From positions 186,001-250,000 of the forward strand of contig NZ_LR701576.1 of NCBI RefSeq assembly GCF_902498805.1: a stretch of 64,000 nt of DNA. The letters are read 5' to 3'. The DNA comes from Imperialibacter sp. EC-SDR9 (GTDB taxonomy: Bacteria > Bacteroidota > Bacteroidia > Cytophagales > Cyclobacteriaceae). The translations under genes and the position numbers were made by a program. Below the pieces are notes generated by a model, which did no database searches, was not told where the DNA came from, and saw only the letters and a program-made list of their open reading frames with translations. This document shows, piece after piece, positions 7,217 through 15,257 of the stretch (position 1 is the first letter of the stretch; each line of letters starts with the position of its first letter).

Positions 7217-8180
7217 TGAATACCTCGATACTATTCAGCTCGGGGCCACCACCACGGTTGCCTGAGCCTGCCACGGTGTAGATCTTGCCTTTTACGTTCA
7301 CGGCGCCAGTGCCATGGCGGCCTTTGTTGAGCATCGGCAGGATCTCCCACTGCATGGTTTGCGTGTTGAAGGCCTCCACGTTGGCATGCGACTCTTCCTG
7401 GGCATCGCTTTCTCCGCCCATGATCAATACCTTTTTGCCCAACACCACCGAAGAAGCCCCTGCCCTTTTCGTTGGCAAGTTCTGCGCCTCGGCCAACGTC
7501 GACCACTGGCCTGTTTTGAAGTCATACACATCTACTGCTGGTTCTGTCAGGTTGAGCACCTGCTGGATTTTGGCGGTGGAGCGACGGCCGCCTGCCAGAT
7601 ACAGTTTGTCGCCTACAACGGAAGCGCCCACGTGGTCACGAATATGAGGCGCATCGGCCAGCCTCCTCCATCTGTCGGTCTTTGGGTCATACTCATCAAA
7701 CCAGGCGTTGGTGCCATCCCAGTGGCCATCTGTTTCTCCGCAAATGATGTAAATCTTGTTTTTGTACACGAAAGCCCCTGCTGCACCCCTCCGACGATCT
7801 TCGGGGATCGACGGGCCCTTGCGCCACTCGTTCTTTTCCAAATTGAAGATATACACATCAGGAATGGGCACCTCATGAGGATAGCCTCCTGTGAAAGCGC
7901 CGATGACCCACATCTCGCCTTTGTAGTTAATGGCCTGAAAATGGCTCATCTCCAGGGGCGTCTCCACATGCTTTGTCCACGTGTTGGTTTTTATATCAAA
8001 AGATTCCACAGCCTTCACACCCCTGCCCCCTACCAGCACCAGCTTATTGCCAATGGCGGTCAGTGAGTTCTCGTGGCGGTTGGTGCATTCATTGGCGGGT
8101 GTCACTTTTTGCCAGCTTTGCGCCAGGGCGCAGGTGGCTGAAAGTGCAACTGTTACTATAAAGGCAAGGGTCTTTTTCAT
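7212..8180 (-). CDS. Secreted Kelch-repeat protein
   Basis: A 322-residue protein with Sec signal MKKTLAFIVTVALSATCALAQ. About six Kelch blades follow, each with a double glycine and spaced Tyr/Trp: KLVLVGGRG..FDIKTNTW, MWVIGAFTGG..FNLEKNEW, IYIICGETDG..YDPKTDRW, LYLAGGRR..YDFKTGQW, VLIMGGES..FNTQTMQW, IYTVAGSGN. This predicts one six-bladed propeller. The family includes galactose-oxidase-like and sialic-acid mutarotase (NanM-like) proteins; given the sialidase-like gene nearby, a sugar-binding or mutarotase role is possible but unproven. Its stop codon is supplied by the terminal hairpin of array B. Confidence 0.85.
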   Translation of the reverse strand: MKKTLAFIVTVALSATCALAQSWQKVTPANECTNRHENSLTAIGNKLVLVGGRGVKAVESFDIKTNTWTKHVETPLEMSHFQAINYKGEMWVIGAFTGGYPHEVPIPDVYIFNLEKNEWRKGPSIPEDRRRGAAGAFVYKNKIYIICGETDGHWDGTNAWFDEYDPKTDRWRRLADAPHIRDHVGASVVGDKLYLAGGRRSTAKIQQVLNLTEPAVDVYDFKTGQWSTLAEAQNLPTKRAGASSVVLGKKVLIMGGESDAQEESHANVEAFNTQTMQWEILPMLNKGRHGTGAVNVKGKIYTVAGSGNRGGGPELNSIEVFN

Positions 8181-8220
8181 AACCAGGGAAAATTTTTGTT
8201 TAGCGTTTCAGACAACGGTT

Positions 8221-8228
8221 CAAAAGTA
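8221..8228 (-). promoter_or_regulatory. Possible -7 element TACTTTTG for the Kelch gene
   Basis: On the minus strand TACTTTTG matches the TAnnTTTG -7 consensus exactly, about 41 bases upstream of the ATG at 8180. A TTTG box at the expected spacing is not seen, so this is tentative. Confidence 0.3.
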
Positions 8229-8311
8229 AAGATACAAGATTGGAGATATGCTTTGCCAGCAAAAAAGGGAAGAAGGGTAAGATTCTTGATTTAGCAGCCC
8301 AGGCTTGTCCC

Positions 8312-8360
8312 CTGAAAGCGACCGGAGAAGGGCTGTCAGGGGACAGCCCAGGGAGAAGAG
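8312..8360. repeat. Second repeat family, copy 1 (GGGCTGTC palindrome)
   Basis: A 49-base segment matches 9098-9145 at most positions. The core is GGGCTGTC-AGGG-GACAGCCC (8330-8349). Just before it, GGCTTGTCCCCTG (8299-8311) is a near complement of CAGGGGACAGCC, so a longer alternative hairpin can form. It lies between two genes on the minus strand. No coding potential. Confidence 0.75.
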
Positions 8361-8369
8361 CTTTAGGGC

Positions 8370-9017
8370 TCATTGGCATCTCATTTTTTTAGGTGAGCAC
8401 TTTTCACCAGGAAATCCACCAATGTTCGTGAAGTAAGAAAACAATGCTGCGTGCTCTTCTCTCATGTTTATGCTGCCACGCCCAATCATTTTGTACTCCC
8501 CATTTCGGAAGCCTTCAATATAATAGGCCGTTCCATCGCTTACGGGCTGTGGATTTAGTGACTCAAATGGTTGATTCCAAAACAGTGAGTCCATAGCTTT
8601 CTCCAAATCCGGCCAACTAAGCCTCGAAATAGTAAAGTCTCCCACTACAACGACTTCTTTGTCTGGGAAATGAAGTCTTCCTGCCACTGAGTCGCCTTTT
8701 GCATAAAGGCTTTCCGACCAGCCTGGAGTAAACGGTGGGTGGGTTGTTAGTCGATACCCGTCCACCGGGGCGCTATCAATTGGATCAACATTCAAGTAAT
8801 TCCATTGTTTCTCAATTTGGTTGAAGTACATTTCCCACTTCTGTGGATAACTTTGAGAAGCAACAGACTCCCAGTATTCTCTTTCAATTTGAAAATCTTG
8901 TGTAGTCAGAGAAGGACAGACGCAAGAAGCGATTTTCTGGCTTTCTACCGACGTAAGCGTGGGTGAGCATGCCCACAAAAAACTAGAAAAAAATATCAAG
9001 CATCTCACTTCCTTCAT
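8370..9017 (-). CDS. Hypothetical lipoprotein
   Basis: A 215-residue protein with a lipoprotein-like start (MKEVRCLIFFSSFLWAC). Eight cysteines in all, including CVC near residue 33 and C-terminal CSPKKMRC. No family recognised. It is bracketed by two copies of the GGGCTGTC repeat and followed by another unknown lipoprotein gene on the same strand, so the two could be related in function. Mixed charged and aromatic composition looks like a folded periplasmic or surface protein. Confidence 0.6.
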   Translation of the reverse strand: MKEVRCLIFFSSFLWACSPTLTSVESQKIASCVCPSLTTQDFQIEREYWESVASQSYPQKWEMYFNQIEKQWNYLNVDPIDSAPVDGYRLTTHPPFTPGWSESLYAKGDSVAGRLHFPDKEVVVVGDFTISRLSWPDLEKAMDSLFWNQPFESLNPQPVSDGTAYYIEGFRNGEYKMIGRGSINMREEHAALFSYFTNIGGFPGEKCSPKKMRCQ

Positions 9018-9097
9018 TTCAAACCTTGATCCTTCATAAATTTAAATCAAATTCGTTCAAAAACTATTCCCTTCTCCCCGCCTATACTCTAACAGGT

Positions 9098-9145
9098 CTG
9101 AAGCGATCTGAGAAGGGCTGTCGGGGGACAGCCCATGGAGAAGAG
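9098..9145. repeat. Second repeat family, copy 2 (GGGCTGTC palindrome)
   Basis: The palindromic core is GGGCTGTC-GGGG-GACAGCCC (9115-9134), flanked by CTGAAGCGATCTGAGAA and ATGGAGAAGAG as in the copy at 8.3 kb. It sits at the 3' end of the next minus-strand gene, six bases beyond its stop. Confidence 0.75.
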
Positions 9146-9150
9146 TTCAT

Positions 9151-10032
9151 TTATAGTTGAGATTTACTTCTCACCAAAAAAGTCTCCAGAATATCGAAAT
9201 ACACTTTTCTGGCACCTGGCTGTGAAGCCAACTGATAATGTTCGCTGGCCTCTTTCATCAGGTTGTGTTGCTCATAACCCACAGCGAGGCGGAGGTGATC
9301 AATCGCCGCCACAGCTGAGCAGGGGCTACGGAGTCCGCCATGATCCCGAAATTCTATACCTATTTGGACTGACGTCTTTTGTTCGTCTTCGAGTTCCGAC
9401 AATTCAATAAGCAGTAGTTTCGAAAACTGCCTTTTACCAGGAACCAATTCAGAAAGTTGAGCCTCATTTCCCACAATAATCTTTTCCAAAATCAATGAGT
9501 CAAAGATATCTTCAATCCTCAGTCTGTAAGAAATTGATTTCATATCAGGATTTTGGCTTTTCCATCGCAAACAGACTGGTTCATCTGCAACTAGCACTGG
9601 TCGATGGTCGAAAGGGAAAGTGTATTGAATATAGGCTGGATCGCCCATTGAATATTTGAAGCTTAGCAGGCGTTTGATCTTGTTGGTTGAATCGATCAGA
9701 TAGCGCATATCAACATAAGTAGCTTCGTCCGCAGGATTCGATGCCTTGCTCAGTGCTGCTATCGTAACGACTGTATCACCCTCCATTTCCAGAAGTGCTC
9801 CTGAGTAGTGAGCGAGCAATGCGTATCCCGAGTCGATAATCAGAGAATCGTTCCATCTCAGAATATCCCCACTTGACAACTTAAAGTCATCTGCCCTTCT
9901 GCAAGACTCACAACTCAAAGCAACAAAAGGGGCGGCAACAACACTTTTAGTGCCAGCAGTCTTTCGAGTAGAATATTGTTGTGTCGTGCATGACACAAGA
10001 AAGAGTAAAAAAAGATGAAGGATTCTGTACAT
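9151..10032 (-). CDS. Hypothetical lipoprotein with tandem beta-sandwich-like regions
   Basis: A 293-residue protein with lipoprotein signal MYRILHLFLLFLVSC. Features include CESCRR near residue 41, a strand-rich middle (DILRWNDSLIIDSGYALLAHYSG; FPFDHRPVLVADEPVCLRWKS, which resembles a fibronectin-like or sensor domain) and a short helical C-terminus with a possible TPR-like stretch (LAVGYEQHNLMKEASEHYQL). No family is recognised. It diverges from msrB, leaving 108 bases for both promoters. Confidence 0.6.
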   Translation of the reverse strand: MYRILHLFLLFLVSCTTQQYSTRKTAGTKSVVAAPFVALSCESCRRADDFKLSSGDILRWNDSLIIDSGYALLAHYSGALLEMEGDTVVTIAALSKASNPADEATYVDMRYLIDSTNKIKRLLSFKYSMGDPAYIQYTFPFDHRPVLVADEPVCLRWKSQNPDMKSISYRLRIEDIFDSLILEKIIVGNEAQLSELVPGKRQFSKLLLIELSELEDEQKTSVQIGIEFRDHGGLRSPCSAVAAIDHLRLAVGYEQHNLMKEASEHYQLASQPGARKVYFDILETFLVRSKSQL

Positions 10033-10140
10033 AAGGAGTTCAATTTACTCTACTCGGCTAATAAGCGGCATATCCCATTCCTTAATTTTAAAACTATTCC
10101 TTCTGATTTGCTGTTAATTTGCCATCTAAAGAACCCTCAT

Positions 10141-10590
10141 ATGCTTAAGTGGACTGATATAACAAGCTTCGCCAAAAATGGCAACCCCGCACCCGACAGA
10201 AAAGTAACGCTTACGGAAGCCGAATGGAAGGCAAAGCTTACCCCTGAAGAATACCAAGTAACAAGGCTGAAAGGAACAGAACGGGCTTTCAGCTCGGAAA
10301 TGTGCAGCCTTTTTGAGCCCGGGCAATATGGCTGCGTTTGCTGTGGCACGTTGCTGTTCGATGCCTCTGAGAAGTTTGAGTCAGGCACTGGCTGGCCGTC
10401 TTTTACTCAGCCTGTGAAAGAAAACAGCATCGCCTATATCGCCGATAAGAGTCACGGGATGTACCGCATCGAAACTGTTTGCAACACCTGCGACGCCCAC
10501 CTGGGCCATGTGTTTCCTGACGGCCCCGCACCTTCAGGCCTGAGGTATTGCATGAATGCCGTTGCTTTAAAAAAACTAAAGGAAGCCTGA
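10141..10590 (+). CDS. msrB: Peptide-methionine (R)-S-oxide reductase MsrB
   Basis: The frame is open from 10015, but the ATG at 10141 (MLKWTDITSFAKNG) fits the family start and gives 149 residues, a normal length. MsrB uses thioredoxin to reduce methionine-R-sulfoxide in proteins. Visible landmarks are two zinc CxxC pairs (CVCC in YGCVCCGTLLF and CNTC in VCNTCDAHLGHVFPDG), the signature SGTGWPSF and the catalytic cysteine in RYCMNAVAL. There is no export signal in this start, so it is probably cytoplasmic. Stands alone, followed by a 214-base leader of the RNA-binding protein gene. Confidence 0.95.
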   Translation: MLKWTDITSFAKNGNPAPDRKVTLTEAEWKAKLTPEEYQVTRLKGTERAFSSEMCSLFEPGQYGCVCCGTLLFDASEKFESGTGWPSFTQPVKENSIAYIADKSHGMYRIETVCNTCDAHLGHVFPDGPAPSGLRYCMNAVALKKLKEA

Positions 10591-10676
10591 AAAACCCCTG
10601 ATTTCCGGTTTTTGGGAGACCTTAAAGCTAAGGTGAATCAACACATGTTGGCGGCAACAGGAGCGTAACATATTGT

Positions 10677-10684
10677 TAATTTTG
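10677..10684 (+). promoter_or_regulatory. Possible -7 element TAATTTTG of the RRM gene
   Basis: TAATTTTG matches TAnnTTTG exactly. It would give an AT-rich 5' leader of about 115 bases before the ATG at 10805. The upstream TTG (10648-10650) is 26 bases away, wider than usual, so the assignment is weak. The rest of 10591-10804 contains no gene. Confidence 0.3.
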
Positions 10685-10804
10685 TTGCCTATTTTCCTTT
10701 AAGGGAATTTTTTTAAAATACAGGCGCTTAGATTAAGTTTTCAAAAAACTAGTATTTCGTTTTAAATCCGCTACATTTATAAAAATTTATTTAACTAATA
10801 AGGC

Positions 10805-11203
10805 ATGAATATTTTCGTTGGCAGTCTCCCTTACAGTATTGAAGAGGCTGAATTAAAAGGTTATTTCGAAGACTACGGTGAGGTTTCTTCTGTAAAGATC
10901 ATCACAGACAAATTCACGGGTAGAAGCAAAGGGTTTGGTTTTGTTGAGATGCCGGATGACGAGGCTGCTCAGAAAGCGATCAAAGAATTAAATGGCGCCG
11001 AAGTAAAAGGAAGAGCTATAGTGGTGAATAAGTCAGAGCCGAAACCAGAAGGCGAAAGAAGAAGCGGCGGTGGCGGCGGATTCAATCGTGGAGGTGGCGG
11101 TGGTGGCGGAGGCTACAACCGTGGTGGCGGTGGTGGCGGAGGCTTCAACCGTGGCGGTGGCGGCGGTGGATACGGCCGTGGCAATCGTGACTCTGATTAC
11201 TGA
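10805..11203 (+). CDS. RRM-type RNA-binding protein with glycine-rich tail
   Basis: A 132-residue protein. Residues 1-80 are one RNA recognition motif with RNP2 IFVGSL (3-8) and RNP1 KGFGFVEM (about 40-47). Residues ~85-127 are a low-complexity tail of GGGGGFNRGG / GGGGYNRGG repeats, like eukaryotic and cyanobacterial glycine-rich RNA-binding proteins. Such proteins in Bacteroidota are cytoplasmic, abundant and thought to act as global RNA chaperones, often cold-responsive. The tail is encoded by GGTGGCGG-type codon repeats and could vary in length by slippage. A clean terminator follows. Confidence 0.92.
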   Translation: MNIFVGSLPYSIEEAELKGYFEDYGEVSSVKIITDKFTGRSKGFGFVEMPDDEAAQKAIKELNGAEVKGRAIVVNKSEPKPEGERRSGGGGGFNRGGGGGGGGYNRGGGGGGGFNRGGGGGGYGRGNRDSDY

Positions 11204-11231
11204 GAGCTTTCAATCGCTAAAAGAAATTAAC

Positions 11232-11263
11232 AAAGTGGTTCAGACAATGAACCACTTTTTTTA
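11232..11263 (+). terminator. Intrinsic terminator of the RRM gene
   Basis: AAAGTGGTTCA (11232-11242), loop GACAA, TGAACCACTTT (11248-11258), then a T-run. The 11-bp stem is perfect; it begins 29 bases after the stop codon. Confidence 0.9.
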
Positions 11264-11345
11264 TTGGCTGTTGTTAAGAGTGGCTGTCGAATTAGGCACG
11301 CCTTCTTGCTTGCTGGTTATCAGTCTTTAAAGATTATCGTTGACA

Positions 11346-12263
11346 ATGCCTGAGTCCTCTATAAAAACCCCTCATTCAGAAAACCAATTCGCCGACTACC
11401 GGAATTTCTGGTGGAACAAGGGCTTTATCGATTTGATGGCCAAAAGGATCAAGCTAAGCAAGCACACCTCCTTGCTTGATGTGGGCTGCGGGCAGTGCCA
11501 CTGGAGCAAGATTCTTACCCCTTACCTCGGCAAGCCTGCCTATGTGGTGGGTGTGGACAAAGACCCCACCTGGGCAAATGGATCGGCGGAGCTCAAGCGG
11601 TTTTTTAAAGACCAGGCCGCCTGGTTCGAACTCTATCAGGGCGATGCCATGAACCTCCCGTTTGAAGATGCATCTTTCGATATTGTCACCTGTCAAACGG
11701 TGCTGATCCACGTTGGCAACCCCACCAAAGCGATAGAGGAAATGAAGCGGGTACTGAAGCCCGGAGGCACTATTCTCTGCGTGGAGCCTAATAACCGAAT
11801 CCAAAGCCTGCTGAGAACCTCCGAGTCGGAAAATACCTCCATCGACGAAATGATTGACCATGTGAAGTACGCCCTGATTGTGGAGCAGGGAAAGAAAAGA
11901 CTGGGCTTTGGCGACAACTCCCTTGGCGACCTGCTGCCCGGCATGCTGTCGAAGCAGGGTTTCGAGCAAATAGATGTTCGCCTGTCCGACAAGGCCATTG
12001 TGATGGTGCCGCCTTACGATACACAGGAGCAAATGGCCACAGCGAAGCATTGGAAAAAAGGCAACGCCGGCGATGCCATGAATAATTCCGATCTTTTTTA
12101 CTTTGAAGCCTTTGGGGAAAAATACCTTTCCTTTTACGACGAGTACCATCAAAAATACGAGGACCATTCAGAAAGGATCTTCGAGGCCCTCAAAAACAAC
12201 GACTTCCATTCTGCGGGTGGAGCGCTGATGTATTTGGTTTCCGGCAAAAAGCCCAACCACTGA
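11346..12263 (+). CDS. Class I SAM-dependent methyltransferase
   Basis: I use the ATG at 11346; the preceding TTG adds only two codons. 305 residues. The SAM-binding motif I is LLDVGCGQCHW (about 43-53), motif II VVGVDKD, motif III YQGDAMNLPFEDASFDIVTCQ, then VLKPGGTILCVEP, all typical of Methyltransf_11 proteins such as UbiE-like enzymes. Substrate not determinable. The C-terminal third (residues 200-300) is helical and not part of the core fold. No partner genes nearby indicate a pathway. Confidence 0.88.
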   Translation: MPESSIKTPHSENQFADYRNFWWNKGFIDLMAKRIKLSKHTSLLDVGCGQCHWSKILTPYLGKPAYVVGVDKDPTWANGSAELKRFFKDQAAWFELYQGDAMNLPFEDASFDIVTCQTVLIHVGNPTKAIEEMKRVLKPGGTILCVEPNNRIQSLLRTSESENTSIDEMIDHVKYALIVEQGKKRLGFGDNSLGDLLPGMLSKQGFEQIDVRLSDKAIVMVPPYDTQEQMATAKHWKKGNAGDAMNNSDLFYFEAFGEKYLSFYDEYHQKYEDHSERIFEALKNNDFHSAGGALMYLVSGKKPNH

Positions 12264-12314
12264 GTTGCAACTTTCTCTGGTGTTCGGGGGTCTTCTATCC
12301 AAACAGTCAAACTT

Positions 12315-12785
12315 ATGAGAGCCATTCTACTTTTTGTTACAGCTGCTATTATTCTGGGAGCCTGCGGTAGTGAGGACGAAGAACTTCTTTCGGTAAAGCT
12401 AAAGTCAGAAAGTGAGTACATTAAAACCGGCATTTCTTGTGGCTATTGCGCTGGCGTTTGTCTGGACTCCCTGGCGGTAACGCCCAACAAGCTCATTTAC
12501 AAGAGAACCACCTGGGAAGAGGGCGATCCAAAAACAGAAATCATAGAACAAGCCTTTACCCAAAAGGGCTGGGAAAACCTCATCGGGCTCGTGCCTCTGC
12601 AGGAGTTCAGCGAGCTGGATCTGGAATCCTGCGCCCGTTGCTGGGACGGCTGCGACTACTGGCTCGAGATCAAATCGGGTGGTATTGAAAATTCCATCTC
12701 CTTTGCCTGGAACGAATTTCCTCAGCAGGTAGACTCACTCACCAAAGCATTGAATTCCATCAAAGAGCAGTTCAACGACGACTAA
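12315..12785 (+). CDS. Small lipoprotein with twin CX2CX3C motifs
   Basis: A 156-residue protein with lipoprotein signal MRAILLFVTAAIILGAC (C17) and an acidic GSEDEE just after, suggesting surface exposure. Two identical cysteine patterns occur: C42-G-Y-C45-A-G-V-C49 and C106-A-R-C109-W-D-G-C113. They could form three disulfides or one metal site. A conserved-looking W and acid-rich region lies between. Family not recognised. It converges with the permease gene six bases away. Confidence 0.7.
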   Translation: MRAILLFVTAAIILGACGSEDEELLSVKLKSESEYIKTGISCGYCAGVCLDSLAVTPNKLIYKRTTWEEGDPKTEIIEQAFTQKGWENLIGLVPLQEFSELDLESCARCWDGCDYWLEIKSGGIENSISFAWNEFPQQVDSLTKALNSIKEQFNDD

Positions 12786-12791
12786 GGGTTT

Positions 12792-15185
12792 TCATTCTTC
12801 CCGCAGCACCTCAGCTGGATTGGTAGCTGCGGCTTTGTTGACCTGCCGGTATACCGACGTTGCCATAAGTATACCGATTAATATCGCTGCTGCAGGTATA
12901 TACCACCAGGAGGCGCTTACATGAAAAGCGAACGAATTGAGCCAGTTGCCCAGAAAGTAGTAAGAAAGCGGGCCACCCACCACAAGGCCCACAGCCAGTA
13001 CCGCAGCAAACGGACGCCCCATTTGGGTCATGATGTGCCACAAATCCGCCCCCAGCAGTTTGCGTATGCCCATCTCTTTTCTTCTCGTTTCCAAAATAAA
13101 CGCTGCAAGCCCAAAAACCCCCAGCAGAGAAATAAGCACAATGACACCGGCAGAGACCCGGATGAAAAAAGAGAGTCGGTCGTCTTCTCTGTAGGCCATG
13201 TCGAGGGCATCAGTGAGCGAGGTAAATTCAACCTCCTGCGTAACACCAAGGTTGTTCAACAAGGCACCCAGCTTTTTCTTTTGCTCCTCCATGTCGCCAT
13301 CTTCCAGTTTCACGGCAAGCAGATTGCGGGAAGATGCGGGCACAATTTGCCAAATCATGGGCTCCAACTCCTGGTACAGCGACTGAAAGTGGTAGTCTTC
13401 CATTACTCCTATGATGGTGCCTGTGTTCAGCGAATCGGCAACCACCTTGGAGAACGTTTCACCAATGGCAGCCTCGGGAGAATCGAAGCCGAACAACTCA
13501 ACCGCCTTTTTATTGAGCACAAATGCCCGGCCTATGTCAGATGAAAACTCTTTCGAGAAAAACCGTCCGGCTACGAGCTTCACCTCATACACCTCATCAA
13601 AATCCGCATCAACGTAGTTGGCATTCATCATCGGCGTGGTGCCGGTGCTGTCTGCTCCAAGCCGGAACTGCGCACGGACATGGTCGCCCGTAATGGGGGT
13701 GAGCGATATGGAGGTTGCTTTTACAAATGACTGCTGTAGAAACGCCTGCTTGATGGCATCGGCCTTGGCATTTACCTGAGGGTCGGTGATGCTCATCGTT
13801 ACCACATGTTCTTTGCCAAAGCCAAGGTCTTTGTTTTTGATGAAACGCAACTGCTCATCCATACCCAGTGCGATCACTGCAAAAAGTACGGACACAATCA
13901 ACTGAAGGCCCAGGAGACCATAGCGAAGGCTCAATCTGGAATGGCCAGCAGCTACACCCTTCAGGTTGGTCACAGAAATAGTTCGGGACACTAACCAAAA
14001 AGGAACAATGCTCGAAATACCAGAAACGGCGAGGCCAAAAAAGAAAGTAAACAGGTAATACGTGACGCCTGTGAAGAGCCCAGTTCTCAGAGTGATGTTG
14101 AGCATGGCTTCAATTTCTGGCACCAGAAAGAACGTAAGGACATTGATCAAAAGAATGACCAGCGACAGCATGCAAACAGATTCTACAAGCAGTTGACCAT
14201 ACTGCTGACCAACAGGCTCTCCCATGATTTTGCGAATGGCCAGTTCTTTGGACCGCCTCATCAGCAAGGCGGTGGCCAGGTTCACATAGTTGGCAATGCT
14301 CACCAGCAACAGAAAGGCGGTCAGCACTCCCAAAGCCAAGTCGTTGAGCTTGCTTCCTTTTCTCCCCGAGTCAAACTGATGGCCACTGGTATAATGAACC
14401 CCAGTAAAGGCCACAGGAAGTAAGCTCAATACATCTCTCAGGCCTTCTGGAAAGTGTTCTTCTGTAATGGTAGCAAATTCTCCGGCAAGCTGGGCCTCAT
14501 CAGCCGTGGCGTTCATCAGCAGGTAGGTGAAATTGCCTGGTACCAGAGCACCCGGGTTGTCGCTCATCGCATTTTCTACATGCGAATAGCTTGTGGCCAT
14601 GTCAAAAGCAAACGAAACATTTTCAGGATAATCCCTGATAACAGCTTTTACCTGTGCCGAAAAGCTACCAGCCGGTGTTTCAAGAGATACCGTCTGCCCT
14701 ATAGGGTCGTCCTCTCCAAAAAATCTTATGGCCGTTGTTTGGTTGATCACCAAACCATCAGGCGTTTGCAGTGCAGTTTCAATATTGCCGGCGACAACTT
14801 GTGCAGAAAACATGTTGAAAAAGCCGGGATCAGCAAAAAGCGGATAACTCTGCCCCAGGTTTTGGTCGCCAAGGGTAACGGATGCCGGCATGTACCGGTA
14901 CCTGACTACCTCCTCAACATTGGCCAATTGCTCTTTCAACAGCGGCGCCAATGACTTCGAAGTGGCAGCATAGATCGAGGTCGATTCTGGCAGGCTCACC
15001 CTGGTGCTTACTCTGACAATCCTGTCGGCTTTGTCGTGAAACTTGTCAAAGCTCATGTGGTAGTACAATACCATCAGCACGGGTATGAGGGCACCCAGGC
15101 CAACTACAAAGCCAAGAATTTGCAGAAACGCAGTGGAGCGAAACCTCCAAAGGCTGCGGAGCGAGAATAAAAGATGATGACGCAT
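12792..15185 (-). CDS. MacB/FtsX-type ABC transporter permease
   Basis: A 797-residue protein with a first transmembrane helix at ~18-42, a MacB periplasmic core domain, three central helices (residues ~280-400), a second periplasmic domain and a C-terminal FtsX helix bundle ending AAATNPAEVLREE. This is the duplicated FtsX layout common in Bacteroidota. It has no ATPase domain and no ATPase gene adjacent, so it must pair with an unlinked one. Known relatives are mechanotransmission permeases linked to export of peptides, lipoproteins or drugs. No N-terminal prefix domain, unlike the permease at 54.4-57.0 kb. Two dyads immediately upstream suggest repression. Confidence 0.88.
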   Translation of the reverse strand: MRHHLLFSLRSLWRFRSTAFLQILGFVVGLGALIPVLMVLYYHMSFDKFHDKADRIVRVSTRVSLPESTSIYAATSKSLAPLLKEQLANVEEVVRYRYMPASVTLGDQNLGQSYPLFADPGFFNMFSAQVVAGNIETALQTPDGLVINQTTAIRFFGEDDPIGQTVSLETPAGSFSAQVKAVIRDYPENVSFAFDMATSYSHVENAMSDNPGALVPGNFTYLLMNATADEAQLAGEFATITEEHFPEGLRDVLSLLPVAFTGVHYTSGHQFDSGRKGSKLNDLALGVLTAFLLLVSIANYVNLATALLMRRSKELAIRKIMGEPVGQQYGQLLVESVCMLSLVILLINVLTFFLVPEIEAMLNITLRTGLFTGVTYYLFTFFFGLAVSGISSIVPFWLVSRTISVTNLKGVAAGHSRLSLRYGLLGLQLIVSVLFAVIALGMDEQLRFIKNKDLGFGKEHVVTMSITDPQVNAKADAIKQAFLQQSFVKATSISLTPITGDHVRAQFRLGADSTGTTPMMNANYVDADFDEVYEVKLVAGRFFSKEFSSDIGRAFVLNKKAVELFGFDSPEAAIGETFSKVVADSLNTGTIIGVMEDYHFQSLYQELEPMIWQIVPASSRNLLAVKLEDGDMEEQKKKLGALLNNLGVTQEVEFTSLTDALDMAYREDDRLSFFIRVSAGVIVLISLLGVFGLAAFILETRRKEMGIRKLLGADLWHIMTQMGRPFAAVLAVGLVVGGPLSYYFLGNWLNSFAFHVSASWWYIPAAAILIGILMATSVYRQVNKAAATNPAEVLREE

Positions 15186-15190
15186 AGTAA

Positions 15191-15224
15191 ACTAATTTAT
15201 TAGTCAATAAACTAATTAATTAGT
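15191..15224. promoter_or_regulatory. Tandem operator dyads ACTAAT-N2-ATTAGT
   Basis: ACTAATTTATTAGT (15191-15204) and ACTAATTAATTAGT (15211-15224) share the arms ACTAAT/ATTAGT and are exactly 20 bp apart, two helical turns. They start six bases upstream of the FtsX-permease ATG. This looks like a cooperative double operator for a TetR-, MarR- or PadR-like dimer. No such regulator gene is adjacent. Confidence 0.7.
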
Positions 15225-15257
15225 TTTAATGCAAGAGACTTTCTGTTTTGTTACAGA

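Noticed and set aside
7314-8066. 250-codon plus-strand frame opposite the Kelch gene
   Set aside because: Composition and lack of motifs indicate an antisense shadow.
12921-13544. 207-codon plus-strand frame inside the permease gene
   Set aside because: Opposite strand of a well-supported gene; low-complexity basic sequence.
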